This document shows, in pieces, positions 8,279 through 16,712 of a stretch of 35,264 nucleotides of DNA. A model generated the notes under the pieces. It saw only the letters and a program-made list of their open reading frames with translations, did not search any database and had not been told where the DNA came from. Made by a program: the position numbers and the translations under genes. Source of the stretch: Bacteroidota bacterium (GTDB lineage Bacteria > Bacteroidota > Bacteroidia > Chitinophagales > Chitinophagaceae); NCBI GenBank assembly GCA_023415275.1, contig JAEZLJ010000157.1:1-35264 (forward strand), given 5' to 3'. How positions within the stretch are numbered: position 1 is the stretch's first letter; each line of letters opens with the position of its first letter.

Positions 8279-9094
8279 CTATAGGGTTTTCATAAAATAA
8301 TTTCCGGGCATATTCATTTGCACGGTAAATGTTCTTTCAAATAAGCCAAATACTGTGGACCCGGAACCAGTCATAGCAGCGTATATAGCTCCTGCTTCAT
8401 ACAATTTTTCCTTTAAATCCTTAATAGTGGGATATTGTTGAAACACAGGAATTTCAAAATCATTATGAAGTACGTGTTTCCATTCTGTCACTGGTAAAGC
8501 GATAATGTTTTTTAATGGTTCATTCCTTGTAACCAGTGATAATTGCGAAAAAGCCCATCCGGTATTGACATGAATGCCAGGGTTGATGAGAACGATCTTA
8601 TAGTCTGAAAGGTCCAACTGTACAGGTTCCATTATTTCTCCTCGGCCAGTGGCATACACAGGAATATTCTTAATAAAGAAGGGACAATCGCTTCCGAGTT
8701 GTAAGGCATAATCTATCAATTGCTCTTCCTGCAAACCCAGGTTGAACTTTTTATTAAGCAATTGTAGGGTGAAAGCTCCATCGGCACTTCCTCCGCCCAA
8801 ACCGGCACCAGTGGGAATGTGCTTATGAAGGTGCATTTTTATAGAAGGCAGGGTAGGGAAGTCATTTTTTAATAATTGATAAGCTTTATAGCAAATATTA
8901 GTTTGGACCGAACCTTCAATAGGTAAGCCTGTTACGGTAAGCTCTATTGGGTTTTGATTGGCATGTTGAATGATCTCCAGGCCATCATGTAATGGAACAG
9001 GGAAAAAAACAGTTTCCAGGTCATGGTAACCATCATGGCGTTTCCCGGTAATATGTAAGCCTAAATTGATCTTGCAGTTGGGGAAAGTGATCAC
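8279..9094 (-). CDS. ispE: 4-diphosphocytidyl-2-C-methyl-D-erythritol kinase
   Basis: GHMP-kinase-fold enzyme of the non-mevalonate (MEP) isoprenoid pathway; it phosphorylates CDP-ME at the 2-hydroxyl. The 271-aa protein shows the N-terminal CKINLGLHITGKRHDGYHDL with Lys8, the ATP-binding glycine loop PTGAGLGGGSADGA (94-107), and the C-terminal MTGSGSTVFGLF motif. The length is slightly short but within the range of Bacteroidota IspE. The gene starts 20 bp after the stop of the BFN nuclease gene, so they are probably one transcript, followed by queD. Confidence 0.94.
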   Translation of the reverse strand: MITFPNCKINLGLHITGKRHDGYHDLETVFFPVPLHDGLEIIQHANQNPIELTVTGLPIEGSVQTNICYKAYQLLKNDFPTLPSIKMHLHKHIPTGAGLGGGSADGAFTLQLLNKKFNLGLQEEQLIDYALQLGSDCPFFIKNIPVYATGRGEIMEPVQLDLSDYKIVLINPGIHVNTGWAFSQLSLVTRNEPLKNIIALPVTEWKHVLHNDFEIPVFQQYPTIKDLKEKLYEAGAIYAAMTGSGSTVFGLFERTFTVQMNMPGNYFMKTL

Positions 9095-9114
9095 AGGATA
9101 GCCATTAAAGCATG

Positions 9115-9717
9115 TTAATCCTTCTTGCGGTTATTGATCTCATCCCTGATGGCGATGGCCCTTATATAGTCTTCCTGCTCCAATACTTCATTCAGTAAGG
9201 TATTAAGGTCTTCCAGGCTCATAGATTTTAAATCGCCCTTGCTTCCAGCTTCTTCCTCTGGAGAAGAAATGGAAGGGGATTTTTTCTTTTTGCCGGTGGT
9301 GCCAGGATCTTCCATAAGTATGCCTGCACTTTCCAGAATATGCTCGTAGGTATATACAGGGCAGCCAAAGCGCACGGCAAGGGCCAGTGCATCTGAGGTC
9401 CTGGAGTCAATTTCAATAGTGTCGTTATCTGATGAGCAAACCAGTTTGGAATAAAATATTCCTTCCTGCAGGTCAGAAATGATTATTTCGTGAAGTTCGA
9501 TATTAAAGGCAGTCATGAAGTTTTTCATCAGGTCATGTGTAAGGGGCCGACTAGGTTGCATTTTCTCTAAAGCCACTGCTATTGCCTGTGCCTCAAAGCC
9601 ACCTATTACAATAGGTAATCTACGCAATCCATTGACCTCTCCCAGCACTACAGCATAAGAATGAGTCTGCGTTATACTGTGTGAAAGTGCCACAATTTCC
9701 AATTCAATTTTCTTCAT
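9115..9717 (-). CDS. Bifunctional nuclease (BFN/DUF151) with C-terminal UVR motif
   Basis: A 200-aa protein with an N-terminal BFN domain (about 1-135). Conserved segments include LPIVIGGFEAQAIAVALE, RPLTHDLMKNF and IDSRTSDALALAVRFGCPVY. A charged linker (KKKK..SPEEEAGSK) follows, then a UvrB/UvrC-type motif near 168-195 (LNTLLNEVLEQEDYIRAIAI). BFN proteins have been described as nucleases acting on DNA and RNA, but the cellular role in Bacteroidota is not settled. This fusion is common in the phylum. It heads the likely BFN-ispE-queD operon. A 14-bp palindrome overlaps its candidate -7 box. Confidence 0.88.
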   Translation of the reverse strand: MKKIELEIVALSHSITQTHSYAVVLGEVNGLRRLPIVIGGFEAQAIAVALEKMQPSRPLTHDLMKNFMTAFNIELHEIIISDLQEGIFYSKLVCSSDNDTIEIDSRTSDALALAVRFGCPVYTYEHILESAGILMEDPGTTGKKKKSPSISSPEEEAGSKGDLKSMSLEDLNTLLNEVLEQEDYIRAIAIRDEINNRKKD

Positions 9718-9745
9718 AACTATAAATAAAACAACGCTTTTGCTA

Positions 9746-9760
9746 AGGTTTGCAAACCTA
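9746..9760 (-). promoter_or_regulatory. Candidate -7 box inside a palindrome upstream of the BFN gene
   Basis: AGGTTTGCAAACCT (9746-9759) is a perfect 14-bp palindrome. On the minus strand it overlaps TAGGTTTG (9760-9753), an exact -7 consensus, 36 nt before the BFN start. The overlap suggests an operator on the promoter, but the palindrome could partly arise from the TTTG of the box itself. Confidence 0.45.
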
Positions 9761-9904
9761 CAGTTTTTAAGCCAAAACCTGAAACCTCAGCATAAACAAA
9801 GCTCCAGTGCCATTGGTTTATACCGATTTACAAATTTAAAGGCTTCGATTCACAAGATCATCCTATAGTAACTGGGCGTTCTAAACCTAAATTTTGATTA
9901 GGAT

Positions 9905-10870
9905 CTATGCCTGTCCCTTCAATTTTTTTATGGCGCTGGTCAGTTTGGGTACCACTTCAAACGCATCGCCTACCACACCATAATCTGCGGCCTTAAAGAA
10001 GGGAGCTTCAGGATCCTTATTGATCACCACGATTACCTTACTGCGGTTTACGCCTGCCAGGTGTTGAATGGCTCCGCTGATACCTACCGCTACATATAAA
10101 TTAGGTGCAATGGCAATGCCTGTTTGCCCCACGTGCTCATTGTGCGGACGCCAGTGCGCATCGGCTACCGGCCTGCTGCACGCAAGGGCAGCGCCTAAGG
10201 TATCTGCCAGTTCTTCTACCATAGCCCAGTTTTCCGGCCCTTTCAGACCTCTGCCGGCACTCACTACTACATCGGCTTCAGTTAAACTGACTTTTCCAGA
10301 AGTCTTGGTGGTATCCACCGTTTTGATTTTAGGGGATTCAACAGTGGCTTCAAATGGAACGACTTCAGCTTTTCCTTCTGTGGTTGTAATGGTGAATGCA
10401 TTTACATTCAATGAAATCACTTTCACATCTGTATTGATAGCCACCTGCGCAAATGCCTTTCCTGAGAATACATTCTTTCTCACAGTGAAAGTATTATTAG
10501 TATCGGGTAATGCATTAACACCAGCGGCTAATCCTGCCTTCATTCTAACTGCCACACGTGGGGCTAATGCTTTACCACTGCTATTATTGGAAAAAACAAT
10601 CACTTTAGCTCCCGATGTCTCTGCCACTTGAGCAATGACCTTAGTATAAACCTGAGAGTCAAATTGTGACAATTGGTTATTCTGCACCTGGTAAACTTTT
10701 TTCACCCCATGCTCACCCAATTTAGACAGGTCATCGTTAACAGTGCCAAGGATAATGGCTTCAGCCGTGGTACCTGTCTGTTCAGCTATTTTAGAACCAT
10801 AGCTTAAAGCTTCGTGAGAGGCTTTTTTTATATGCCCATCTATATGATCAACAAATATTAAAACGCTCAT
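9905..10870 (-). CDS. etfA: Electron transfer flavoprotein alpha subunit
   Basis: A 321-aa FAD-binding subunit of ETF, the soluble heterodimer that takes electrons from acyl-CoA dehydrogenases to the quinone pool. The N-terminal domain starts MSVLIFVDHIDGHIKKAS. The FAD domain (about 205-315) shows SAGRGLKGPENWAMVEELADTLG, CSRPVADAHWRPHNEHVGQT and APNLYVAVGISGAIQHLAG, ending INKDPEAPFFKAADYGVVGD. All these are standard ETF-alpha signatures. It is the second gene after etfB (66-bp gap). The partial acyl-CoA dehydrogenase at the left edge is a likely electron donor. Confidence 0.96.
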   Translation of the reverse strand: MSVLIFVDHIDGHIKKASHEALSYGSKIAEQTGTTAEAIILGTVNDDLSKLGEHGVKKVYQVQNNQLSQFDSQVYTKVIAQVAETSGAKVIVFSNNSSGKALAPRVAVRMKAGLAAGVNALPDTNNTFTVRKNVFSGKAFAQVAINTDVKVISLNVNAFTITTTEGKAEVVPFEATVESPKIKTVDTTKTSGKVSLTEADVVVSAGRGLKGPENWAMVEELADTLGAALACSRPVADAHWRPHNEHVGQTGIAIAPNLYVAVGISGAIQHLAGVNRSKVIVVINKDPEAPFFKAADYGVVGDAFEVVPKLTSAIKKLKGQA

Positions 10871-10936
10871 GTTTAAAGTTTATAGTTTAACCCGGGCTTA
10901 ACCGGTTACAAGGGATTCGAGAAATTAAGTTTATAA

Positions 10937-11680
10937 TTAAATAGCACGGGCCTCTTCATGAAGCAAACGCACCAGTTCATCTATATTATCTGAAGACACC
11001 AGCTTTACACCTGCTTTGGCAGGAGGCAACTGAAATTCTGTGAATTTGGTCATGGCTTCAACAGCGACAGGTTCTAAAACTTTTAGGGGCTTAGTACGTG
11101 CGGCCATAATACCTCTCATGTTTGGAATCCTGGCTTCTGCCATTCCTTTTTGACAACTCAAAACCAGGGGAAAAGCACATTCAACGGTTTCTTCACCACC
11201 TTCTATTTCTCTTTTCACTGTAGCAACCGAACCGTTAACCTGAAGGTTAGTAGCATTCGCTACATATGCCATATCAAGCAATTCTGCCAACATGCCACCA
11301 ACGGCACCTCCATTGTAGTCAATGGTTTCTTTACCTGTTAATACCAGGTCATAGTTTCCACTTTTGGCAATTTCTGCAATTTGAAAAGCTACCTGGTAAC
11401 TTTCAACTGGCTCTGTATTGATACGAATGGCTTCATCGCCACCCAATGCCAAGGCTTTCCTGATAATTGGCTCGGCATCAGTGCCACCTACATTCACCAG
11501 GTGGATTATAGTGGAGGGGTCTTTCTCTTTTAATTCGATGGCTCTAACCAGTGCATACCATTCATCATAGGGGTTGATGATCCATTGCACACCTGCTTCG
11601 GCGAATTTCGTGTTGTTATCCGTGAAAGCTATTTTTGCCGTGGTGTCCGGAGTTTTACTAATACAGACAAGTATTTTCAT
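10937..11680 (-). CDS. etfB: Electron transfer flavoprotein beta subunit
   Basis: A 247-aa partner of EtfA that binds AMP and carries the dehydrogenase recognition loop. It starts MKILVCISKTPDTTAKIAF. Residues near 120-140 (KETIDYNGGAVGGMLAELL) form the nucleotide-binding segment, and KGMAEARIPNMRGIMAARTK near 175-195 is the ETF-beta signature containing the recognition loop. The gene is first in the etfB-etfA operon and is transcribed from a promoter that abuts the promoter of the divergent TPR gene. Confidence 0.96.
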   Translation of the reverse strand: MKILVCISKTPDTTAKIAFTDNNTKFAEAGVQWIINPYDEWYALVRAIELKEKDPSTIIHLVNVGGTDAEPIIRKALALGGDEAIRINTEPVESYQVAFQIAEIAKSGNYDLVLTGKETIDYNGGAVGGMLAELLDMAYVANATNLQVNGSVATVKREIEGGEETVECAFPLVLSCQKGMAEARIPNMRGIMAARTKPLKVLEPVAVEAMTKFTEFQLPPAKAGVKLVSSDNIDELVRLLHEEARAI

Positions 11681-11725
11681 ATAGCTAATTTATAGAAAAA
11701 TTGATTTAGTTGCTTATGCAACTAA

Positions 11726-11733
11726 TACTTTTG
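11726..11733 (+). promoter_or_regulatory. -7 box of the TPR-tilS operon
   Basis: TACTTTTG matches TAnnTTTG and ends exactly where the minus-strand box of etfB begins (11734). The best -33 TTG is at 11701-11703, 22 nt upstream. The two divergent promoters therefore share the same 16 bp, and polymerase binding at one should exclude the other. Confidence 0.6.
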
Positions 11734-11763
11734 CAAATATAGTGCGCAAAGATACCCGAACAA
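11734..11763 (-). promoter_or_regulatory. etfBA promoter (minus strand)
   Basis: On the minus strand TTG (11763-11761), a 19-nt spacer and TATATTTG (11741-11734) match TTG-N17-23-TAnnTTTG. A second minus-strand box, TATCTTTG, lies at 11754-11747. The 5' leader would be about 50 nt. Confidence 0.65.
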
Positions 11764-11778
11764 GAATATGTAAACAGA

Positions 11779-12090
11779 ATGGATAGGATAGAAAAATTAA
11801 AAGCCTTTTTAAATGAAAATCCTGATGATAGTTTTATTGAACATGCATTGGCGCTTGAATACGTGAAAAAAGGAGATGATGAAGAGGCACGCAGGTTGTT
11901 TGAAAGACTGTTGACCAGGGATGAAAATTATATTGGTAGTTACTATCACCTCGCCAGGTTGCTGGAGCGGAATGATGCCAAAGAAAGTGCTATACAGTGG
12001 TATGAAAAAGGAATGCTAAAGGCGAAAGAAGCTAATGATACCCATGCATTAAATGAACTGCGGGCAGCTTATGAAGATCTTGTTTATTAA
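11779..12090 (+). CDS. Small tetratricopeptide-repeat protein
   Basis: A 103-aa soluble protein made of two to three TPR-like helical hairpins: FIEHALALEYVKKGDDEEAR, then YIGSYYHLARLLERNDAKESA, with the typical A..Y...G and Y..LA..L patterns. No signal peptide is seen. It probably mediates protein contacts; the partner is unknown. It is 17 bp ahead of tilS and likely co-transcribed, and it is divergent from etfBA. Confidence 0.82.
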   Translation: MDRIEKLKAFLNENPDDSFIEHALALEYVKKGDDEEARRLFERLLTRDENYIGSYYHLARLLERNDAKESAIQWYEKGMLKAKEANDTHALNELRAAYEDLVY

Positions 12091-12107
12091 CTCAAATTAT
12101 TCCCATT

Positions 12108-13439
12108 TTGCTTCCCCATTTTCTTCAATACTTCCAGGAAAATAAGATCAATACTAATGTCAGTCGATTTATCGTGGCTATAAGTGGGGGAGTTGACTCC
12201 ATGGTATTGTCAGATCTTTGCCTGAAAGCAGATTTAAAGTTTACATTAGCCCACTGCAACTTTCAACTCAGGAATGAAGAAAGTGAAAGGGATGAGCAAT
12301 TTGTCAGATCCTATGCTGCAGAAATAGCTGTCCCCTTAGAAGTTATACGATTTGATACCAAACAATTTGCCCAGGATCATAAAATATCAATACAGGAAGC
12401 GGCCCGCTCACTTCGTTACCAATGGTTTGATGAGCTGAAGCGCGTTGGCAGTTTTGATTATATTTTACTGGCACACCATGCCGATGATAACATTGAAACG
12501 GCATTGATGAATTTTTTCCGGGGAACCGGTTTAAAGGGTTTAACAGGCATACCTGGTGGAAGCAAAGATGACAAACATCTGCTAAGACCATTGCTGTACA
12601 CCCGTAGGAAAGAAATATTACAGCATGCTGAAAAGGCAGGATTAAAATGGGTTGAGGATTCTTCCAATAATTCAGTAAAATATACCCGCAATTACTTCAG
12701 GCATGAATTGATCCCTGCTATCCAAAAAGTTTTTCCACAGGTTGAAGAGAACCTGATTGCTAATATCGACAGGTTTACTAAAATCAATAAACTTTACCAG
12801 TTAATGGTTAATGAGCTGATTGAAAAAATCTCGGTAAAAGGAAAAAATGAGATCCGCATTCCCATCAAAAAACTGGAAAAATATCTTGATACCTCCCTGG
12901 TGTATGATATTATTAAAGTTTTTGGCTTTGGCGAAAAGCAGGTACCTGAAGTAATAAAACTTTTGAATGCAGGTTCAGGGAAGTTTATTGAAAATGAAAA
13001 TTACCAGATTATCCGGCACAGGAACTGGCTCATTATTGCTAAAAAGGACCAAGACTCATTTATTATTGCTATTGAGAAAGACCAGCCAATGATCAAGTAT
13101 GCCGAAGGTATTTTGGAATTCAAAACATTGAAGTTCAAAAACATTCAATTGGATACAGATGCTCTCACCGCACAATTGGATGTTAAGAACATTGAATATC
13201 CTCTTGTGCTACGTAAATGGAAAACAGGAGATTATTTTTATCCCCTGGGCATGAAAAAAAAGAAAAAGCTAGCCAGGTTTTTTATTGATCAAAAGCTTTC
13301 AAAGAATTTAAAAGAGAAAACCTGGATAATTGAATCCGGGAATAGGATTGTATGGGTAGTTGGGATGCGTATTGATGACAGGTTTAAAATAACACCTGGC
13401 ACAAAAGATGTTTTACACATTACGCTGACCAGCCTTTAG
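12108..13439 (+). CDS. tilS: tRNA(Ile)-lysidine synthase
   Basis: Adds lysine to C34 of the tRNA-Ile CAU anticodon so that it reads AUA. The 443-aa protein has the PP-loop SGGVDS at residues 26-31, the AHCNFQLR and AHHADDNIETALMNFFRGTGLKGLTGI segments of the N-type ATP pyrophosphatase domain, WVEDSSNN, a middle substrate-binding domain, and a C-terminal TilS domain (RKWKTGDYFYPLGMKKKKKLARFFID). The start is TTG: no ATG fits, and this start leaves the usual number of residues before the PP-loop. The last 20 bp overlap the convergent rhomboid gene. Confidence 0.93.
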   Translation: MLPHFLQYFQENKINTNVSRFIVAISGGVDSMVLSDLCLKADLKFTLAHCNFQLRNEESERDEQFVRSYAAEIAVPLEVIRFDTKQFAQDHKISIQEAARSLRYQWFDELKRVGSFDYILLAHHADDNIETALMNFFRGTGLKGLTGIPGGSKDDKHLLRPLLYTRRKEILQHAEKAGLKWVEDSSNNSVKYTRNYFRHELIPAIQKVFPQVEENLIANIDRFTKINKLYQLMVNELIEKISVKGKNEIRIPIKKLEKYLDTSLVYDIIKVFGFGEKQVPEVIKLLNAGSGKFIENENYQIIRHRNWLIIAKKDQDSFIIAIEKDQPMIKYAEGILEFKTLKFKNIQLDTDALTAQLDVKNIEYPLVLRKWKTGDYFYPLGMKKKKKLARFFIDQKLSKNLKEKTWIIESGNRIVWVVGMRIDDRFKITPGTKDVLHITLTSL

Positions 13440-14076
13440 ATTTCAGGTAGTACTTTACTCCATCTATAAATTCCTGGATGGCATCAAATCCGGCCAGTTT
13501 CCCAACTATAATGATAAATAGCACACCATAGATTGCTCCCCAGATGTGAGCGCTATGGTTAATATTATCACCACCACGTTTGTCAAGCATAGCCGAAATC
13601 AGCAGGTAAAGAGGGCCAAAAATGAATCCGGGGATAATGGGAGGAATGATGAAAAAGCCAACCTCCACATAAGGTGCGATCATCAGGCCGGCAAATACCA
13701 CGGCACTTACCGCCCCAGAAGCACCGAGGCTTCGGTAAGAATAATCATTTTGGTGCTTAAAATAAGTGGGTAATATAGATATTAAAAGAGAGGTGATGTA
13801 CATGACCAGGTAATACCATTTTCCGTTGTTGGCGAAAATCTCTACAAATTTGTCCTCTACGAACCTTCCGAAAAGATAAAGGGATAGCATATTAAATATA
13901 AGATGCCCAAAATCTGCATGTATCAAACCGCATGTAAAGAAACGGTACCACTGTTTCCTTTGGGTTACCGCCGGGGGATAAAATATAAGGTCATCAATGA
14001 TCTTTTGATTACTGAAAGCTGTAAAAGAAATCAAAGATGTGACTATGATGATGATGACCGTTATAGAAAGTTCCAT
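13420..14076 (-). CDS. Rhomboid-family intramembrane serine protease
   Basis: A 218-aa polytopic membrane protein with about six segments. The rhomboid motifs are HADFGHLIFNM (53-63, with the oxyanion Asn62), GASGA with nucleophile Ser120, and AHIWGAIYG with catalytic His177 and the small-residue helix packing motif. All residues needed for activity are present. Substrates cannot be told from the sequence. It is convergent with tilS and overlaps it by 20 bp, which may create antisense interference. A 78-bp gap separates it from the upstream rlmH gene on the same strand. Confidence 0.92.
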   Translation of the reverse strand: MELSITVIIIIVTSLISFTAFSNQKIIDDLIFYPPAVTQRKQWYRFFTCGLIHADFGHLIFNMLSLYLFGRFVEDKFVEIFANNGKWYYLVMYITSLLISILPTYFKHQNDYSYRSLGASGAVSAVVFAGLMIAPYVEVGFFIIPPIIPGFIFGPLYLLISAMLDKRGGDNINHSAHIWGAIYGVLFIIIVGKLAGFDAIQEFIDGVKYYLKSKGWSA

Positions 14077-14154
14077 ATTTCAAGCTGAATTGATGATCCT
14101 GTCAAATGGATGCTAAACTAAGTTACACTTGAGCAATCACCAAATATCAAGTTG

Positions 14155-14628
14155 TTACTTATGATGGTATTTCTCATTTCGCAAAATGGTACAGGCCCTG
14201 TAAATCTGCTCTGCCAGTATAAGGCGAACTAATTGATGTGGAAAAGTAAGAGCGGATAGAGACCATTTTAAGTTGGCCCTTTTAAATAGGGTTTCATCTA
14301 TGCCAAACGCCCCGCCAATAAGGAATACAATATTTTTTGTGCTTTCTGTGGCCCTTTGTTGAATAAAATTGGCTAAACCCTCTGAGGTCATTTCTTTGCC
14401 TTTTTCATCCAGTGCCACTAAAAAATCAGTTGGCGACAACCATTGCAAAATAATTTCGGCTTCTTTTTTCTTCAGGTCTGTTTCTGACATCAAGCCGGCA
14501 TTTTTGGTGGTAGGGATGATGGTCCATTCGACAGGATAATATTTAGAAATCCTTTTAGTGAAGTCTGTGATACCATCCTTGACATAGGTATCATGTGGCT
14601 TACCAATAGACCAAAGGGATAATTTCAT
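14155..14628 (-). CDS. rlmH: 23S rRNA pseudouridine(1915)-N3-methyltransferase
   Basis: SPOUT-class methyltransferase that methylates pseudouridine 1915 in helix 69 of 23S rRNA. The 157-aa size matches the family. The SAM-binding knot is visible as FLIGGAFGID, and the C-terminus has the invariant HQLVRLILAEQIYRA followed by a His/Lys-rich tail. DFLVALDEKGKEMTSEGLA, the central family motif, is also present. It acts on assembled 70S ribosomes in the cytosol. Confidence 0.95.
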   Translation of the reverse strand: MKLSLWSIGKPHDTYVKDGITDFTKRISKYYPVEWTIIPTTKNAGLMSETDLKKKEAEIILQWLSPTDFLVALDEKGKEMTSEGLANFIQQRATESTKNIVFLIGGAFGIDETLFKRANLKWSLSALTFPHQLVRLILAEQIYRACTILRNEKYHHK

Positions 14629-14709
14629 TAGCTGTTTTATTCACAAAGAACGGAAAACAGCTTCAATAGGTATATGTTATAAAAGTATACTAATGAAGTC
14701 CAAAAATCA

Positions 14710-14967
14710 TTAAGGGGCTGCACTCAGGCTGTTATTTGAAAGGCGATTTCCAAAGTGAATGTCTTCAATTACCTGGTCTATCAGGTCCCGGCTTTGGGTG
14801 CCTTCTACTTTCCAGGTACCAGAAGATTGACTGGCAGATAACCTGGGAGGAACAATATCACGGCTTGGATTTTCAGCAGGATTCAGGATCAATTGCTCAT
14901 TTTCTTCAAACACCTGGTATCCAACAGGGTTTCCATCTACAAATAATACAGTTGAAAAAAGTAACAT
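14710..14967 (-). CDS. Hypothetical 85-aa protein
   Basis: No family recognised. It begins with a short hydrophobic stretch (MLLFSTVLFVDGNPVGYQVF) that looks more like a folded strand than a signal peptide. The rest is polar and proline-containing (NPAENPSRDIVPP), ending in a helical DLIDQVIEDIHFG. A 77-aa ORF runs on the opposite strand over almost the same bases (14736-14969). I prefer the minus one because it lies in the same direction as its neighbours and has a more protein-like composition. Both could be spurious. The stretch 14968-15170 between this ORF and the next terminator holds nothing else that I recognise. Confidence 0.4.
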   Translation of the reverse strand: MLLFSTVLFVDGNPVGYQVFEENEQLILNPAENPSRDIVPPRLSASQSSGTWKVEGTQSRDLIDQVIEDIHFGNRLSNNSLSAAP

Positions 14968-15169
14968 AAGGGTGAATTCGATTAATAGATCAGTAACGAA
15001 TATTATACCTAAACAGAAACAATGAACCTCAAACGAGGAATTTTAAAAAACTTTAAGTGTTTTATGGTATAAACAATTAAAGTTTATAAGGAAAAACTAA
15101 TGGAAGTATTTGATGATAAGTAGATGGGTAGGGAATACATGGGATTAATTTTCTACAATCAATTCAATC

Positions 15170-15221
15170 CTTGCACTTTAAAAATTAAATAAACAACCGG
15201 CAGTGAATGAACTGCCGGTTG
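15170..15221 (-). terminator. Intrinsic terminator of the glycosyltransferase gene
   Basis: On the minus strand CAACCGGCAGT (15221-15211 side) pairs perfectly with ACTGCCGGTTG over 11 bp (plus-strand arms 15194-15204 and 15211-15221) with a 6-nt loop, followed by the T-rich TTTATTTAATTTTT. It begins 7 nt after the stop codon. Confidence 0.8.
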
Positions 15222-15227
15222 AATAAG

Positions 15228-16586
15228 TTAATAAATTGATTCCTCAAGCACTTTCCTTTCCCTTGTTTTTTTATTGGTTCTTCCTAATAAGGATGCAACA
15301 TGTTCGGCAACCAATCTTTGAGGATCATATTCATTGAATTCCTGGTTTAGCTGACTTACACTATTCAAATAAACAGGGTTATTGATAACTTCTTCGACAG
15401 CTTTTTGCAATTGTTTTACTGTTGGATACTCTGTTTGCAAATTAACTCCCAGGTTAAAATAACCCACCCTGGCATTGATTTCATTCTTCCCTTCATGTAC
15501 ACCTGCCACTACCATAGGTAAATTATTTTGTATGGATAAAAGTACACCGCCATAACCACCGTTAGTGACGTAAACATCGGCATAGGGCATCACATCCTCA
15601 AATGGAATAAAATCTTCTATTATTATATTAGCATGTGGGTAGTTGTTCCTGAGTCTTTCAGTATGTGCACCCCCCGTAGTAGCCACCACCAGGATGTCAG
15701 TGTTTTTGAAGGCTTCCAGGGTGGGAACCAATAGTTTTTCTATATCAGTTTCCACTGTTCCCTGGGTCACCAGGACCACGCGGCTGTATTGGTTTAGCTT
15801 TTCATTGAACCATGCTTTTCTGTCTTTTTTGGCATGATAAGGCAACAATGGACCTACGAAATGGATATGTTTACTCAGATCACTTCGTTTATATTCAAAT
15901 CCTGGTGTGCCGCTTTGCACCACTATGGTTGACTTCTTAATCAGGATATCAAATATGTTAGACCCGTTGGTGGCAATGCCATATTGCGCTAATATTTTAG
16001 ACATTACACGGGTGGGTTTGGCAAATAATATTTTATCAGCAATGAACCTCAGTATATCCTGCTTTCTTTTTCCTAAAAATCCTTCAGTAGGTGTCATGCC
16101 CAGGCCGGCCGGTGGCAGATCCCTGGAGGTTTCTGTTAATGGTATAATATCCACTCCAATAACGGGTATGCCCATCTTTTCCTTTACAAAAGGGATACCG
16201 CCAAATGTGATGTCAGCTACCATTATTTCAAATTGAAAGTCTTCATATATTTCAAGGATGTCCTCGTAGTATTCCGGACTTCTAAGAATAAAAACATTGA
16301 TCATGTCATGCTTCAATTTGGCGACCTGGCCCTTATACTTTTTCCTTTCTGGAAATACCATATCAATATCTGGCGCAATGGCAAAGTCCATGGCTTTTTT
16401 CAAGCCATAAAACGGGATGTCCAGGTTACGGATCTTTTGTTCGTATTTCTTAGATGTGTACCAGCGTACATCACAGCCAGCATCCTTCAGGTACATGGCA
16501 ATGCCTGTTAATGGATTGAAATGACCATCGCCGGGGAAATTGGCAAATAATACCTTGCTACCGGGAAGTATGGAATGAATATTCAT
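15228..16586 (-). CDS. MGT/UGT-like glycosyltransferase (GT1 family, GT-B fold)
   Basis: A 452-aa GT-B fold enzyme likely to move a sugar from a nucleotide sugar to a lipid or small-molecule acceptor. The N-terminal domain opens VLFANFPGDGHFNPLTGIAM, the usual GHxxP-type loop. The C-terminal donor domain shows LVTQGTVETD, DFIPFEDVMPYADVYVTNGG, then HEGKNEINARVGYFNLGV. Most relatives have THGG at the pyrophosphate-binding loop; here it is TNGG, so donor binding may differ. It stands alone between a strong terminator and a 198-bp upstream region with two pairs of 21-bp-period repeats, suggesting regulation by the nearby LytTR protein (inference). Confidence 0.85.
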   Translation of the reverse strand: MNIHSILPGSKVLFANFPGDGHFNPLTGIAMYLKDAGCDVRWYTSKKYEQKIRNLDIPFYGLKKAMDFAIAPDIDMVFPERKKYKGQVAKLKHDMINVFILRSPEYYEDILEIYEDFQFEIMVADITFGGIPFVKEKMGIPVIGVDIIPLTETSRDLPPAGLGMTPTEGFLGKRKQDILRFIADKILFAKPTRVMSKILAQYGIATNGSNIFDILIKKSTIVVQSGTPGFEYKRSDLSKHIHFVGPLLPYHAKKDRKAWFNEKLNQYSRVVLVTQGTVETDIEKLLVPTLEAFKNTDILVVATTGGAHTERLRNNYPHANIIIEDFIPFEDVMPYADVYVTNGGYGGVLLSIQNNLPMVVAGVHEGKNEINARVGYFNLGVNLQTEYPTVKQLQKAVEEVINNPVYLNSVSQLNQEFNEYDPQRLVAEHVASLLGRTNKKTRERKVLEESIY

Positions 16587-16665
16587 GATCAGTTTTTTAA
16601 TGATTAAGGTTTTTAAAACGATCTGTGAAGCTAAAGCGCCGTAGAAAGGTTTTCAATGCATATCT

Positions 16666-16696
16666 GTATGAATTGATTGAAGTGATTCATGAAATG
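16666..16696 (+). promoter_or_regulatory. Putative LytTR operator, plus-oriented pair
   Basis: ATGAATTG (16668-16675) and ATGAAATG (16689-16696) are direct repeats with a 21-bp period. The orientation points away from the glycosyltransferase, toward the small ORF at 16830. The geometry is that of LytTR sites. Confidence 0.5.
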
Positions 16697-16712
16697 ATGG
16701 TAGCGAATTCAC

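Noticed and set aside
10068..10631. 187-aa plus-strand ORF inside etfA
   Set aside because: It is an antisense shadow of a clearly conserved gene and shows no family motif.
14736..14969. 77-aa plus-strand ORF over the 85-aa minus-strand ORF
   Set aside because: Its composition is less protein-like and it opposes the direction of the neighbours; at most one of the two is real.
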